Assembly (NCBI RefSeq): GCF_048771995.1
Contig: NC_133063.1
Location: 63,003,810-63,067,809, forward strand
Direction of reading: 5' to 3'
DNA: 64,000 nucleotides
From: Taeniopygia guttata
Taxonomy: Eukaryota; Chordata; Aves; Passeriformes; Estrildidae
Positions 12,485 to 24,500 of this stretch are shown here, one piece after another; within the stretch, counting starts at the first letter, position 1; the number at the start of each line of letters is the position of its first letter. The notes beneath the pieces were generated by a model. It was given only the letters and a program-made list of their open reading frames with translations. It was not told where the DNA came from and made no database searches. Made by a program: the position numbers and the translations under genes.

Positions 12485-13500
12485 GTAAAATAGGGGCCTC
12501 TTGTACTACCACTGTGGCGTGTTTGACCATGGCTTGCTGCCAGATGCATACCCAGCTCTCTTACTTTTTTTCCTTCACAGAACAGGAAATAAGATGGAAA
12601 AGCTCATGGATTGGAATAAAGCCAGGGAGGTTACTCACCTGTTACCATCATGGTCAAAACAGACTCAACTTGGAGAATGATTAATTTACTGTCAATTAAA
12701 AATAGAGTGCAATGGTGAAAACCAAAAGGACAAAACTAAAAATACCTTCCCCTTAGTCACTCTGACTTCTATTCAGGTTCAACTTCACCCCTTCATTTCC
12801 GACTCTTCCTACTTCTTCCCTCCTGAGTGCTGCACAGGCATGAAGAACAATGATTGTCATTGTTAACTGGTCCTCTCTGTCAGTCCTTTATCCTGGTGCT
12901 GTTTTTCCCTTTCATGTCCTTCACAAACTGCTGTAGTGTGGGTCCTTTCAATGGGCTGCTGTCCTTCAGGAACAGACTGCTCCAGGATGGGTTCCTGCCC
13001 CAGGTATCTGCTCCGGCCAGGAGCCTCCACCTGAATGAGCCTTCTGCTGCCTACAGCTTTCTTCAAAACACACATCCAGATGTCCTTATCTTCCATGGGC
13101 TGCATGTGATTATCTGTTCAACTGTGGTCATCGATGGGGTGCAGGGGTCAGCCTGCTCCACTGTGTTCTTCTCCAGGGTCTGCAGAGGGACCTCTGCTCT
13201 AGCATCTGAAGCACCTCCTCCCCCTCCTTCATTGCTGGCATTGGTGTCCATTGGGCCATTTTTTCCATATTTTTCTCACTCTTCTCTCTCACAGCTGCCG
13301 TGGAGTTGTTGTTACACTTTTTGAAATACATTATCACAGAGGTGTCACCAGTGTCACTGACAGGTTCAGCGTTGGATAGCAGTAGGTCCATCTTGGGACT
13401 GTCTGGAACATGCTGTGGAACTGTTCTTGCAGAAGCCTCCCACCTCACCCCACCAACTTTGCCAAATAAATCAAATTGAACCACTTAGATTACTTTTTGT
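12485..13500 (+). mobile_element. ERVL-type LTR fossil, degenerate copy
   Basis: The sequence follows the avian ERVL-related LTR repeat. Recurrent blocks are of the type ctgctccag-tgggt, ccatgggctgca and cttcaggaacagactgct, then a cacctcctccccctcctt block near 13211 and a final segment rich in cacc/ccaac. It is old and heavily diverged, with boundaries uncertain by about 50 bp. A related copy in the same orientation lies at 14.5-15.3 kb. No internal retroviral region is recognised. Confidence 0.65.
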
Positions 13501-14530
13501 TACTCTGATCCAGTTAAGAAGTATGACTTGCTGATTTTACTGAAAAGGTGAGAAGCAAGCCTGATGATACCATGTCTGTTTGGGGAATGAACAACTCCTC
13601 CTGCTGAATGCTTTGGCAAGAGTGGTGAAAGCTCAGCCTGTGTAGCCCGGCAAAGACAATATTTTAACCAGAAGGAGAATCAGTCAAGGTTCTCCTAAGA
13701 CATTAACAAATGGGAAAAACTTAAACCCTCTGAACTATTTCAAATTTTATTTATGAAAATCATAATTTGTCTTAGAAAGTAATAATAAATCAGTACTGAT
13801 ATTATGTATATAGCCATAAACAAATACATACATATATGCAGATCTGTGTGCCTGTATATGTCAGGAATTCTGAACTAATACTTGAATTGGTTTCACTTGT
13901 TCTCTACCCTTTTGAAATATTTCACAAATTTCAGAGCTTGGTCTCACAATTGCTTACAGGTGGTCCAGCTGCAGACTTCTGAAAGGACTGCAGACCGCGT
14001 ATCCACAGTGGTTTGCTCAAGCCTTTCCCTTGATTGTCTATTGATGGTTTCACAAGTCAGCTTTCCCAGAGATGTTTGTTTCGCTTCTCCTTCTTTGCTT
14101 TATGGAAGCTGATGCCTTGGGTTTTAGCTTTCAAATTTTCCAGATTCTGTGCTGTCTAGGCATGCAGCTCTGAGCTTCATATTAAGTGTTAGTAAGTTCT
14201 CTTCACAGAGTGGGAAGACAAAACAATCCATTTCTGCCTTGAGACTAAGGACAACTGTTACAAGCTTCAGGCCCCAAAGGTATAAAAACCAGAGCACTAA
14301 AGAGAGGAAAAAGGAGGATGGAACTTCATAACTGAAGCTATTATTAGACAATGAAAAGTGTGAAATCTCATGATGGTCATCCATTTTTGTGACCATTCTA
14401 GGTCCATTTCGGGTGTAGCCCTGGCCAGGCTCTTGTACTGCCCAAGGTATATCCTTTAAAGCCTTTTAACAAATACCTACTTTATTCCTTTAACTCTGTC
14501 TAGCCTCTGTTCCAGGGTCAGCCTTTCAAG
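13501..14530. other. Noncoding spacer between two LTR fossils
   Basis: AT-rich sequence between the two ERVL-type copies. I recognise no retroviral internal gene and no host exon in it. Confidence 0.5.
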
Positions 14531-14534
14531 GCAT

Positions 14535-15300
14535 CAAAGCTGTTGTTACAGCTGTGTGGTGGGTTGATCTTGGCTGGATGCCAATGCCCACCAAAGCTGC
14601 TCCATCACTCCCTTTCATTAGCTGGACAGAGGAGAGAAAAAAATATAACAAAAAGCTTGTGGGTCGAAGAAGGGCAGGGAGACATCAATCAGCAATTACT
14701 GTCTCAGGTAAAACACACCCAACTTGAGGAAATAAGTTTATTACTGATTAAATCAGAGTAATATCATGTTAATGAGAAATAAGACTAAATCTAAAAAAAC
14801 ACCTTTCCTCTTACCTTCTTCTCACTATCAGCTTCACTCCTGATTTTCTCTATCCTCTCTCTGCAAGAGAGAGAGGGGACAAGGAATGGAGGCTGTGGTC
14901 AGTTCATGTGTTTCTGCCATTCCTTCCTCCTCAGGGGGAGGATTCCTCACAGTCTTCCCCTGCTCCAGTGTGGGGTCCCTGCCATGGGAGCCAGTCTTCC
15001 ATAAACTTCTCCACTATGAATTCTTCCACAATCTGCAGTTCTTTACAATCTGCCCCAGCATAGGTCGCTTCCACAGAGTGCAGTCCTTCAGGAATAGAGT
15101 GCTTCATCATGGGCTACTGTGGGATCCCAAGTCCTCCTAACAAACTTGCTCCAGTGTGGGCTTCTTTCCATGGGGTCACAGCTTCCTTCAGGCATCCACG
15201 TGCTCTAGTGTGGGATTCTGCATGGGCAGTAGGTAGATATTTGCTGTACCAAGTAAATCTATGGGCTGCAGGGGCACAGCTGCTTCACTGTTGGTATAAG
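14535..15300 (+). mobile_element. ERVL-type LTR fossil, second copy
   Basis: Same repeat family and orientation as the copy at 12.5-13.5 kb. It begins near a gtggtgggttgatcttggc motif, passes through a cctcctcagggggagga block near 14926, and has the recurring ctccagtgtggg and catggg-tcaca units. It is old, diverged and truncated at its right end. It is noncoding. Confidence 0.7.
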
Positions 15301-17262
15301 ATCTATCATTAATATGATTTCATGCTATGTTGTCCGTTGCTACTTGTAGACAGGACAAAAAAAGAATTCTGTATCAATGTGCTTTTTGAGCATGTCCAAA
15401 CAAATGTTAGCTTAGGACCATGAGTGTAAAGTTCCTTTAAATGTTACTTGTATGTACAGAATAAGCCTCTTACCTTTACTTGGTTCTGTCTTTAGCATTA
15501 AGGTTTCACCATCTACTCATAATTTCCCTGTATGGCTTTCCTAATGACATTTTATGTAAATTCTGTTAAAAGGGCAGTATTTTTGTTAGTTCTGTTTTTT
15601 TTTTTTTTTTCCAGTTAGACTTTCGCTGTATATTATCTATTGTTGTGGGTTCCTTTTTTATAGCAGGGTTGTTCTACTGGCATCAGCCAAAAATTTTTCA
15701 AGATTCCAATTTTAAGGATTTTTTAAACTAAAACTTGTTGTGCAGGAAACAGAATGGCCTTCTCTGTCCCTCTGGGCAGTCAGACTCCATATAACATGTT
15801 CATAAAAGTACTGTATATGTGATTGCTAAGAAACTACATGGAAGTATGAAATCTGAACACGTGAATTTTCCAGTACTACCATGGGAATTCTTTTGCATCA
15901 TGTAAACTGTGGATAAAATTCATAGTCTGATATTTTCCATCACTGGATTAGGTGCTCTATTCCCCAAGGAAATAATAAACTGTGTATTTCCAAGTGTTGA
16001 GAATTGTTAGGATTAATAGCCTTGCATAGCACTTGAAGCTAAAATACTTGAGGCATTAGGCTGCAAGAACTCTCTGAGAGTAAACTTTTTGATAAAGCTA
16101 ATGATGCAACTACAAATCTAGATGAACGTGGCAGATACAATCAGAATGAAGCTAGGAACCGAGGAAACATTTCTAAGGGAAGATGGTAATTTTTCACACA
16201 AGTCAGCCCAGCAGCCAAAGTATAGCTGGATGTGTGGTCTGGAATGGGGATCCCTCCTTGGACCACACAGCTCAAGCTCCTCTGTATGTCAGATAAAGAA
16301 ACAAGTTATTTACTCAGCAGATTGGTGGCCTGTCTCCTTCAGGCAGGAAACTAGGGCTGAGCCCTGTTGAGGTGGCATCTGCAGAATTCCTAACATAGAC
16401 TAGGTGGCAGCTGCATAATTCCCACAAGACTGCCTTTCACTTGTATATTTAGTAAGTTGAATCTATAATAAGAATTATCCCCTGCTATGTGATTCAGTTA
16501 TTTTCTTTTTGGACTTTACTGTAATCTCATCACATAATCATATAAATTGCATGTTACCATAAATTACAGTGAGTTTATTCATACAACTAGATGCAGCTTC
16601 TTGTTGAGTAGTTCCTAGAGTGGTGTACTGCTGCATAAGAGTGTATTTCATTTTTATTAGGCATTTCATTGCTGTCCACAGGCTTGTGAAGATGATGTAA
16701 GTTCTTGGGAATGAAGAAATTTTATCAAAAGAGTGGATATTGCTGGGATGTGTATTTTATTGTACCTTTATACAGTCTTTCACAGAGCCCTTTCCAAACT
16801 TGTCCTGTTGAATTTCTAGACTGCAATTTCCAAATCTGCCTTGTTTCTTTATCTTCCCAGGAGTTAGTGGTTTGGTCATTGTTCTGTCCTGGAGGGTACA
16901 TGTGGGGTCCTAATTACAGACTGGCCAGTTTATGTTCTGCATTTCACCACTCCTTTTCTTTTTTTGTTTTCTTAAGTTTAAATCTGTGTCTTATGTAAAT
17001 ATTTCTTTTAGGTTAGCCTGTCTCATGTCTGTCACAGACAGATGCTGAACAATAACTTCCCTAAGATTTTAATACTGCCTATAAAATAACTCTCTTGTAA
17101 GAATTTCTTAAATTTCTTCTTCATACATGATACCTTTTAACAGTTTCATACCTTCTAAGTCAAGAATACTTAGTACCTTTCCTTAATAGAGTTTGATGAA
17201 CATGTAGTTTCATTTATTAATCAATTAGTAATGTAATTTCAATATCCAGGACAAAACAAATT
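15301..17262. other. Noncoding intergenic sequence
   Basis: AT-rich, with stops in all frames and a T run near 15595. I recognise no gene or named repeat. A slightly GC-richer patch at about 16120-16400 is not identified. Confidence 0.5.
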
Positions 17263-17264
17263 TA

Positions 17265-18175
17265 TTGTTGTTGTTTAACTCCATTTGGGAACCACACCCC
17301 ACCTAACTGCTCACTTACTTCCTCACAGCATGATGGAGGAGAGGATCAGAAGGGTAAAAGTGAGAAAACACATGGGTTGAGATAAGGACAGTTTAACAGC
17401 TAATGCAAAAACTGTGCAGACAAAGCAAAGCAAAACCAAGAATTTGTTCCCCTCTTCCCATGGGCAGGCAGATGTTCAGCCATTCCCAGGAAAGCAGGGC
17501 CCCATCTCTCATAAGAGTGACTTGAGAAAATCAAATGCCATCATTCCAAACATTACCTCGTTTATTCTTCTTTTCTTAGGTTTATATGTTTAGCACGATG
17601 TCATATGAACTGTGGTATCCCTTGGGTCAGTTGGACTTAGCTCAGATGTGTCCCCTTTCAACTCTTCATGCCTGCCCAGCCGAATCACTGGTGGGGTGAG
17701 AAGCAGAAAAGACCTTGACACTGTGTAAGTGCTGCTCATAAAAACACCATTGAGCTGCCAACACTGTTTCCAGCACAAATCAAAAACACAGCACATGTGT
17801 AGTAGATAGGGACAGGCGAACGGAAGATCCCGGGATGTGACGGAAAGAAAGACCCTTCCCCCCTCACCCTGCAACACATTATCTACCACCCCCAGAACAT
17901 GTAACCACACCTAACCCAGTAGTTTTCCACTCCTGACTAACCCTAGAGACCCTACCAACCCCCCCTGACGTAGCAAAGTCCCCCAAGACTATTTAAACCC
18001 ATGAGATAAGATAATAAACGCTTTCGACCATCCACCACATTGGTGTTTGCGCGTGTCGTTAGCCCGAGTAGCCCGGACGAGGCCGGGCTGCCGTGCCGCC
18101 TCCTTGCAACCAGGTCGCCGTTGCCTCCCCTGAAGGCAACACCATGCAAGCCAGTGTGAAGAAAAAGCACTCTTT
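17265..18175 (+). mobile_element. ERVL-type LTR fossil, interrupted by a younger LTR
   Basis: From about 17265 the sequence follows another avian ERVL-type LTR: ctgctcacttacttcc, then gggtaaaagtgagaaaacac, catgggcaggcagatgttcag, cagcacaaatcaaaaacac. It breaks at 17797 and resumes at 18142 (gcaagccagtgtgaag). The 344 bp between are a separate LTR. It is diverged and noncoding, and it is older than the element inside it. Confidence 0.65.
17798..18141 (+). mobile_element. Solo LTR of an endogenous retrovirus, nested in an ERVL LTR
   Basis: About 344 bp starting TGTAGTAG and ending CAACA, flanked by acatg (17793-17797) and ccatg (18142-18146), a near-match target-site duplication. It has the order expected of an LTR: C-rich U3, a tatttaaa box near 17990, an aataaa signal near 18013, then a tgtttgcgcgtgtcgtt R/U5-like segment. 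No internal region is present, consistent with recombination between two LTRs. It looks younger than its host element; the exact family is unknown. Confidence 0.7.
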
Positions 18176-18179
18176 TCAC

Positions 18180-19515
18180 ATTTTGGTTTTTTTCTGGCAG
18201 CTTCAGTAAACTTTCCTGAAGGACAAAATTCCTGATGGATCTCTCGGGGTTTTTTTCTATTGGATCCTTCTATTTCTAAGCCTTATATTATCATGAAGTG
18301 CTCTGATAACTGTAAGTGGTGGTGGTTTGTGGTAGAAGTAAATACTTTGAAAAGGGGAACAACAACCAAAAAAAGCAGTAAGTATTTAACTCTTAAGGAT
18401 GAGTTACAGGCCAGAACCTTGCCAGAAAGAAAGGGTTTAATTTCTTATTATCAACACTGTACTTAGTCCTCAATAGCAGGTCAGTTTTCTTAAAAGCTCA
18501 AAAGAATGAAACTTTTGAAAAAATAGCAAAAAGGTGTTTCTAATGCAAACCAAGACAAAAGAGGACAATGTATAGATTTTCTTGTATTTGTAATTTCTGA
18601 ATTAAATAGAGAGGGGAGTTATTTCTTCAGGGAATTGATTTTAGGTTTACTGATTAAATGTTCTGCATTGCTACAGTTGTTGACATTAGTGTCCAAATAT
18701 TTTGCAACTTTTGCTTCTTGCAGCCACTTCCTGAGTAATATTTCAAGATATAATCAAGACAATTTATGGTCTGAACACAAAATATAGTAATATTGATTTA
18801 AAAATCAGAGCAAGGTCCAGTGTTGACTGTTTTGTTCCTTTGGCTACTGCTGCAGGTTTCTGTATGAAGTAGTGTATTGATAGACTGTTCTGGGAAATTG
18901 GTCTGGTGCTCTCACAAAAATAAAGACACAAGCATGTATCATTCATCCTATTTCTCCTTTTGTATGCACACATGGCAAGAGCTATGTTTAAAGAAAAAAA
19001 GATTTTCAAAAATCCTCATTTCCCCCCCCAGCAAAATATTGCCTTGCACATTCTAATTGTGAAGAGTCATAAAGTGAAGTAGTAGATGGTTCATGCTGAA
19101 CATACTAAGGATTTGGTAATAAAGCAAGTACATGTTATAGGATCTTTTCTGTATCAGTCATGATTCTTTATAAATTAGTTCAGGATCAAAAGTAAATTGA
19201 ATAAAAATCACTATATATAATACCAAATAATGCACAGGAAATAATTACCTCAACTTTGGAATTTATGAATAAAAATCACTAAAGTTTTTCTTCCCAGTTT
19301 GGAACAGAAAAATCCATGTTCCTGGGAAACATGTACATGGACAAATGGCCCACAGGAGCAAAACCGATGTGGTTTCATTATAATGAAAAACAGTGAAAAG
19401 TGAAAAAGTGAAAATGGAGGCACTCATGTAATTTATTTTTACTTGCATCATTATTGTTCAATTGATTTTAAAAAAATCTAATGATTAGTTATCTGAAATC
19501 AGAATTAGCTTGATC
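18180..19515. other. Noncoding intergenic sequence
   Basis: AT-rich sequence with no recognisable gene, RNA or repeat. Confidence 0.5.
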
Positions 19516-19519
19516 TTTA

Positions 19520-20535
19520 AGTATCCTTATGTCAGTTGATGCAGTCTTTTTGAATTTCAGTAAAGTATTCAATGATTTCTCCCAGAGGATCCTTCTGGGC
19601 CAAATGTGCAGCCCATTGCTGAATAAACACATCAGGGGATGTGTGAGCAACTGGCTCATAGGTCAGGCACAGAGGGTTAGAGTGAGTGGGGTGGCATCAG
19701 ACTGGGAACCTGTCACTGGTAGGGTTCCACAAGGTGCCATCCTTGGCCCTCTGCTCTTCAGCATCTTCATAAATTACTTGGATGTAGGATTGGAAGGAAT
19801 ACTGAGCAAGTTCCCAGATGACACAAAACTGGTAGGAGGTGTTGACTCCCCCAAGGGCAAGGAGACCCTGCAGAAAGAGCTCAACAAATCAGGGGTCTGA
19901 GCAATCACCAACCACATGAAGTTCAACAAGAGAAAGTGCCAGACCCTTCATCTGGGATGGGGCAACCCTGGATGTATGGGCTGACTGGGAATGAGATGCT
20001 GTAAGCAGTGCCATGGAAAGGCACCTGGGGGTCCTGGCAAGTTGCACATGGGTCAGCAGTGCCCTGGCAGCCAGGAGGGCCAACCCTGTCCTGGGGGGCA
20101 TCAGGCACAGCTTCACCAGCCAGGCAAGGGAGGGGATTGTCCTGCTCTGCTCTGAGCTGGGGCAGCCTCACCTTGAGTGCTGGGGCTGGTTTGGGTGTTA
20201 AAATATGAGAAAAACATTAAACTGTTAGAGAGTGTCCAAATGAGGGTCACAAAGATGGTGAAGGGCCTTGAGGGGAAGCTGTATGAGAAGCAGGTGAGGT
20301 CACTTGGTCTGTTCAGCCTGGAGAAGACTTGAGGATACACCTCATTGCAGGCTACAACTTCTTCCTGAAGGGAAGAAGGGCAGGCACTGATATCTTCTCT
20401 GTGGACTCAAATGAATGGCCTGAAGGTGTGTTGGGGAGATTTAGGTTGGATAGCAAGAAAAGATTCTTCACCCAGAGGGTGGTTGGGCACTGGAGCAGGC
20501 TCCCCGGGGAAATGTTCATAGCAGCCATGCTTTAC
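19520..20535 (+). mobile_element. CR1 LINE, 5'-truncated (reverse transcriptase C-terminal part)
   Basis: Non-LTR retrotransposon of the CR1 family. A frame open from 19529 to 19900 encodes the central to late part of the reverse transcriptase: FLNFSKVF, then GRVPQGAILGPLLFSIFINY, then FPDDTKLVGG, where the usual catalytic YADD/FADD is FPDD. A stop follows at 19898. The rest of ORF2 continues in broken frames (cctgggggtcctggc, ttcaacaagagaaagtgcc, agattcttcacccagagggt). The copy fades out near 20535 without the usual 3' end. It is dead: the catalytic motif is changed and several frames are broken. Confidence 0.9.
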
Positions 20536-20739
20536 AAAATTTTCTTGTTTCTTTGTTTTTAAATTCAACATTCTGGAGGATTTGAGTTGTTTTGAGGAGT
20601 GATGTGGAAAGTGAGGTGTCAGAAACAGGGGAGTGTGGTGAACTTGAAGACTAGAAAAAGTTTAACTGCATTTGCTGATGCTGTGTGTTATTTCACAGCT
20701 CCTCAAAGATTTTTTCAAAATATATCAAACTTTGGGGTC

Positions 20740-21535
20740 ATTTGGTATTAAGTCAGCAAGTCTGCTGACAACACCAAGCTATGTGGTGTTGTCAACACAC
20801 TGGAGGGCAGGGATGCTATCCAGAGGGACCTTGATAGGCGTGAGAGGTGGGTCCATGCAAACTTTATGAAGTTTAACAAGGCCAAGCACAATGTCCTGCA
20901 CTTGGATCAGGGCAATCCTAAGCACAAATATAGGTTGGGAGGAGAATGGATTTGCAGCAGCCCAAAGAAGAACTGAGGTGTGTTGTCTGACAAGAAACTT
21001 CAAGTGACACAGCCACGTGTGCTTGCAGCCCAGAAAGCCAACTGTATCCTGGACTACAACAAAAGCAGCATGGCCAGCAGGGCAATGGGGGTGATTCTGC
21101 CCCCCTACTCTACTCTCATGAGACCCCATTTGGAGTGCTGCATCCAGCTCTGGGGCCCCCAACATAAAGACATTTTGTAGTAAATGCAAGGAAGGACCAC
21201 TTAGATGATCAAAGGGCTGCAGCACCTCCTGTGAATGACAGGCTGAGAGAGGTGGTGTTGATCAGGCTGAAGAACAGCCTTTCAATTCCTAAAACAGGCT
21301 TATATAAAAGGGTGAGAGTGACTTAACAGGAATATTTAGTGATAGGATGGGGAGTAATGGCTTTAAACTGTTGATAGCTATGAGGAAGTAATTCTTTACT
21401 GTGAGGCTGCTGAGGTGCTGAAACAGGTTGCCCAGAGAAGCTGTGAATACTCCATCCCTGTAAGTATTTAATGCCAGGTTGGATGGGGTTCTTAATGGAA
21501 GGTGTCACCTCCCATGCTGGAGGTGACACCTTCAC
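20740..21535 (+). mobile_element. CR1 LINE, second truncated copy with 3' UTR
   Basis: A second CR1 fragment in the same orientation, separated from the first by about 200 bp. It starts in the GAT-ACC-AAG type region (gctgacaacaccaagct), runs through gtttaacaaggccaagcac and the ggaacag-like gctgcccag block, and ends in the 3' UTR where CR1 has ggaaggtgtcc-cccatgg. Frames are broken throughout. The overlap in content with the first copy shows two insertions rather than one split element. Confidence 0.85.
21498..21533. repeat. Perfect 15-bp inverted repeat at the CR1 3' end
   Basis: gaaggtgtcacctcc at 21498-21512 and its exact complement at 21519-21533, with a 6-base loop (catgct). It lies where the CR1 3' UTR normally carries an imperfect hairpin. 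Confidence 0.9.
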
Positions 21536-21539
21536 CTTC

Positions 21540-21562
21540 ATTTCGATTTTATGAATCGAAAT
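21540..21562. repeat. Second perfect hairpin, 9-bp stem
   Basis: atttcgatt at 21540-21548 and aatcgaaat at 21554-21562, with the loop ttatg. It sits 7 bases after the first hairpin, at or beyond the CR1 end. Confidence 0.85.
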
Positions 21563-21564
21563 TC

Positions 21565-24500
21565 TTTCACAAAGTGACAGATTCAGAAAATTATACTCTA
21601 GTTTATAGGCCTAGTATGGTCTGTAAACATTTATTAAATATTGCATAAAAACAAACGGGTGGATCAAAAGTGATGTATATACAGATTCTTTTCCATAGCG
21701 TGATTTCACCTTAAAAGAAGATGGCATTAGTTTCCTCAGCTGTTTTTGTTTTTTCATGTTCTTGCATCAGATAAAACATTTTGAGTACTTTTGTGCCACT
21801 TCCTTACTTATCTACAGAGACAGTTAATGATAGTTGAGTAACTGTCTGATGTGAGAAAATACTATTTCTTCGCTGCTGTCAAGGAAGGAAGTAGAAGATC
21901 ATTCAAATCATCCCAGGACATAGTGCCCTCTCTCACTCACTAGCAAATGTTTTGCAATATCTTAAAATGTCTGTTCCATGTTAGTTAGTACATTCTGGTT
22001 GCCAAGTACATGTGCAAGTACAGTGTTGACAGCATTCATGAATCTCTGGTTTATTTTTTAGGCAATGAAGGATTATATTAATCTTTTTATTAAATGTGTC
22101 TGATACTACACTGATGATGGCTATGAAAAAACTTAGTTTTGAGGGTAATTAGCTCTGTTATGTAAAGCAGGCTCTACTGAATTTTCCGCTCAACCTGTTT
22201 TGTAGCATAAATTATGGGTTCCCACTGCTATTTCTTTGCCAAGGTAAACAGTGTGGGGCAAAATAAGTGATCCAAGTGCAGGAGGTAGGGATATTAATAA
22301 TGTGGAAAAACTGGTTAGAACATCTCCACATGAAGCTAGTACTGATTTAGATAACTTGTTTTGAACCTCTACAGCTCAGGACACCCTTGAGAAAGTAAGT
22401 GGAATAGGAGATGTCGTAAAACAATTGAGCTTTGGGGTTTTGTTCAGTTTTATTTGCTTTAGATGGGAAGTTTTTGTTGGTGATTTTTTTTTTTTTGAGG
22501 GGTGGTGGGGGAAAAGAATGATTTTAATTGTAACTCCCAATGAGAAAAATAAGTTGTTTTCATTGCATTTGGATGCAGTTGAACTGGGAAAATTGAAGAA
22601 GCAACAGACAGCATTATATTTCCACCATAGTTAGCAACAACTGTACCAGCTGTGTTATTCAAACAAGCCTTGTATTACCTCTGGGATTCTTCTTTGTACA
22701 TGCCTTTTGTATCCATAGATTTGGTGTGATTAGGAAAATGAGTAGGGCAACACCCAGCTAGGCTTACTAGCAAGTACAACTGATGGCACTCTGCCCATAC
22801 TGAAGCAATTTTTGGGAGACTGATGCCACCATACTCTTCTGTGCTCAGCACCGCTGTGTCTGGCACAGGCTGCTTTCAGGACTACTGGGACTGTGTGCAT
22901 GGCAAATGGGATGGAGCCCAAAAATCGTGAAAATTACGGCTAACACTTTTCTGTTGCTGTTGTGCAAATACTTCCTGTATTAAGAAAACACGAGTTTGTG
23001 CTCAAAAGGCATATTTGAAGAGAGAAGGATTTCTTTGCAGTGGCAGACACAAGTGATGATTTGGGCTATTTCTTCAATAAGCAATATTAAGAAGATTGCA
23101 ATTGAAAAAGCAGTTGCCTTATACAGATTGCAGTGCTGTCACAAATGCAGGTGTGCCTTGAACATGCATTACGTATTGGTGGAAGCAGGAGTATTACAAA
23201 CTACAGGTTCCTTTTAGCAATGAGAAATATTCATCAGAATCTTTCTTGTTTGCTCACCTGTTGCTTACTCTGTGATAAAGGCTGGAACAGCAAGCCCAGA
23301 GAAGGAAAGAAGCAAATTATCTTGAAAATTATAATTAGAATGCAAGGAAAAACATTGTAGCTACTTCCTTCATTACATCCCCTCTGCAATGTCAGTCACC
23401 ACAACAATAATTTTCATTTTCTGCTCTTTCCGATGTTGCTGCATAGGCGAAAAGCTTTTATCCCTCATAGGCTGAAAACTAACAAAATCTCTTCTGTAAA
23501 GAGAATAGAGGTCAGTGCCTAAGCAGAGTATTCCTGGACATAAAAAAAAAAAGGAATTCTACCACTGGGACAATACATCTCCTGTGGTTTTGAGAGGCTA
23601 CTGTTCTTCATGGCATTTCCATGAATTAATTCCGTGGTCACTGGTTTAATTTTTTTGTTCTTTATGTTGTTGTGAAACTAATTCCTGCAGTAAAGACCAA
23701 CAGTTTTGACAAACTGATTTATTTTCTTTTGTAAAGTGTTCCCAAACTTAAGAAGCTTAATGAACATCAAATATCTGCTCCTTTTATCTCCATACTCATT
23801 CCCACTTGAGCTTAAGCCCTTCTAACAGGCTTTTCCCTCTGAGTGATTGCCTTTTTCTGTAAACCTTTAGCACCTTTGTCTTCTACTCTTCCCCATGAAA
23901 AGCAGAAAATAAGTGCCAAGTTGTATTAAGTTCTAGGTCAGAAAATACTTTGGTATCTAATATTTGTTTGCTTTACAACTAATGAGAAACAGATATTATG
24001 CAGATTCACCAAAATCTGTAATTAAGTTATTCCTGGTATTTCTTAAATTTAATGAGCTGAAAAATTCATTGCCTGTCCCATTGTTTATTACTTTCTTAAT
24101 AGATCTCATCTATCTGTTACTTCCTGTAACACATTTCTTACATGCCATTTCCTAAGTTTCTTGCACACCATTTCTGCAGAAGTAGGTTGACACTGACCTC
24201 CAAGTTGCCTAACATCTATTCATCTGGAAACATCATGACAATACAGTAAACATCTCCTAACCTCTCACCTAGATCCCCAGTCTTGTTCTTCTGCATTCCA
24301 TTGCAAGACTTCTGATAACAATTTGTGTTGATTGCTGAGAAATGCAAGATATTTTGGACAAGAATCTCATTTTATTATCTTCAAGGTGGTAAGCTGCCTG
24401 AGCTGCCTTGCCCTGTAATATTTTTTTATGTGCTGCCAAAGTCTCTATAGGTAAGATTGTCCTTAATGTTTTGCCAAACAATTAACTGAAGGTTGCTTTT

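Noticed and set aside
21498-21533. Perfect hairpin as a microRNA or terminator
   Set aside because: It lies in the CR1 3' UTR, where a hairpin-like segment is normal, and the stem is short for a microRNA precursor.
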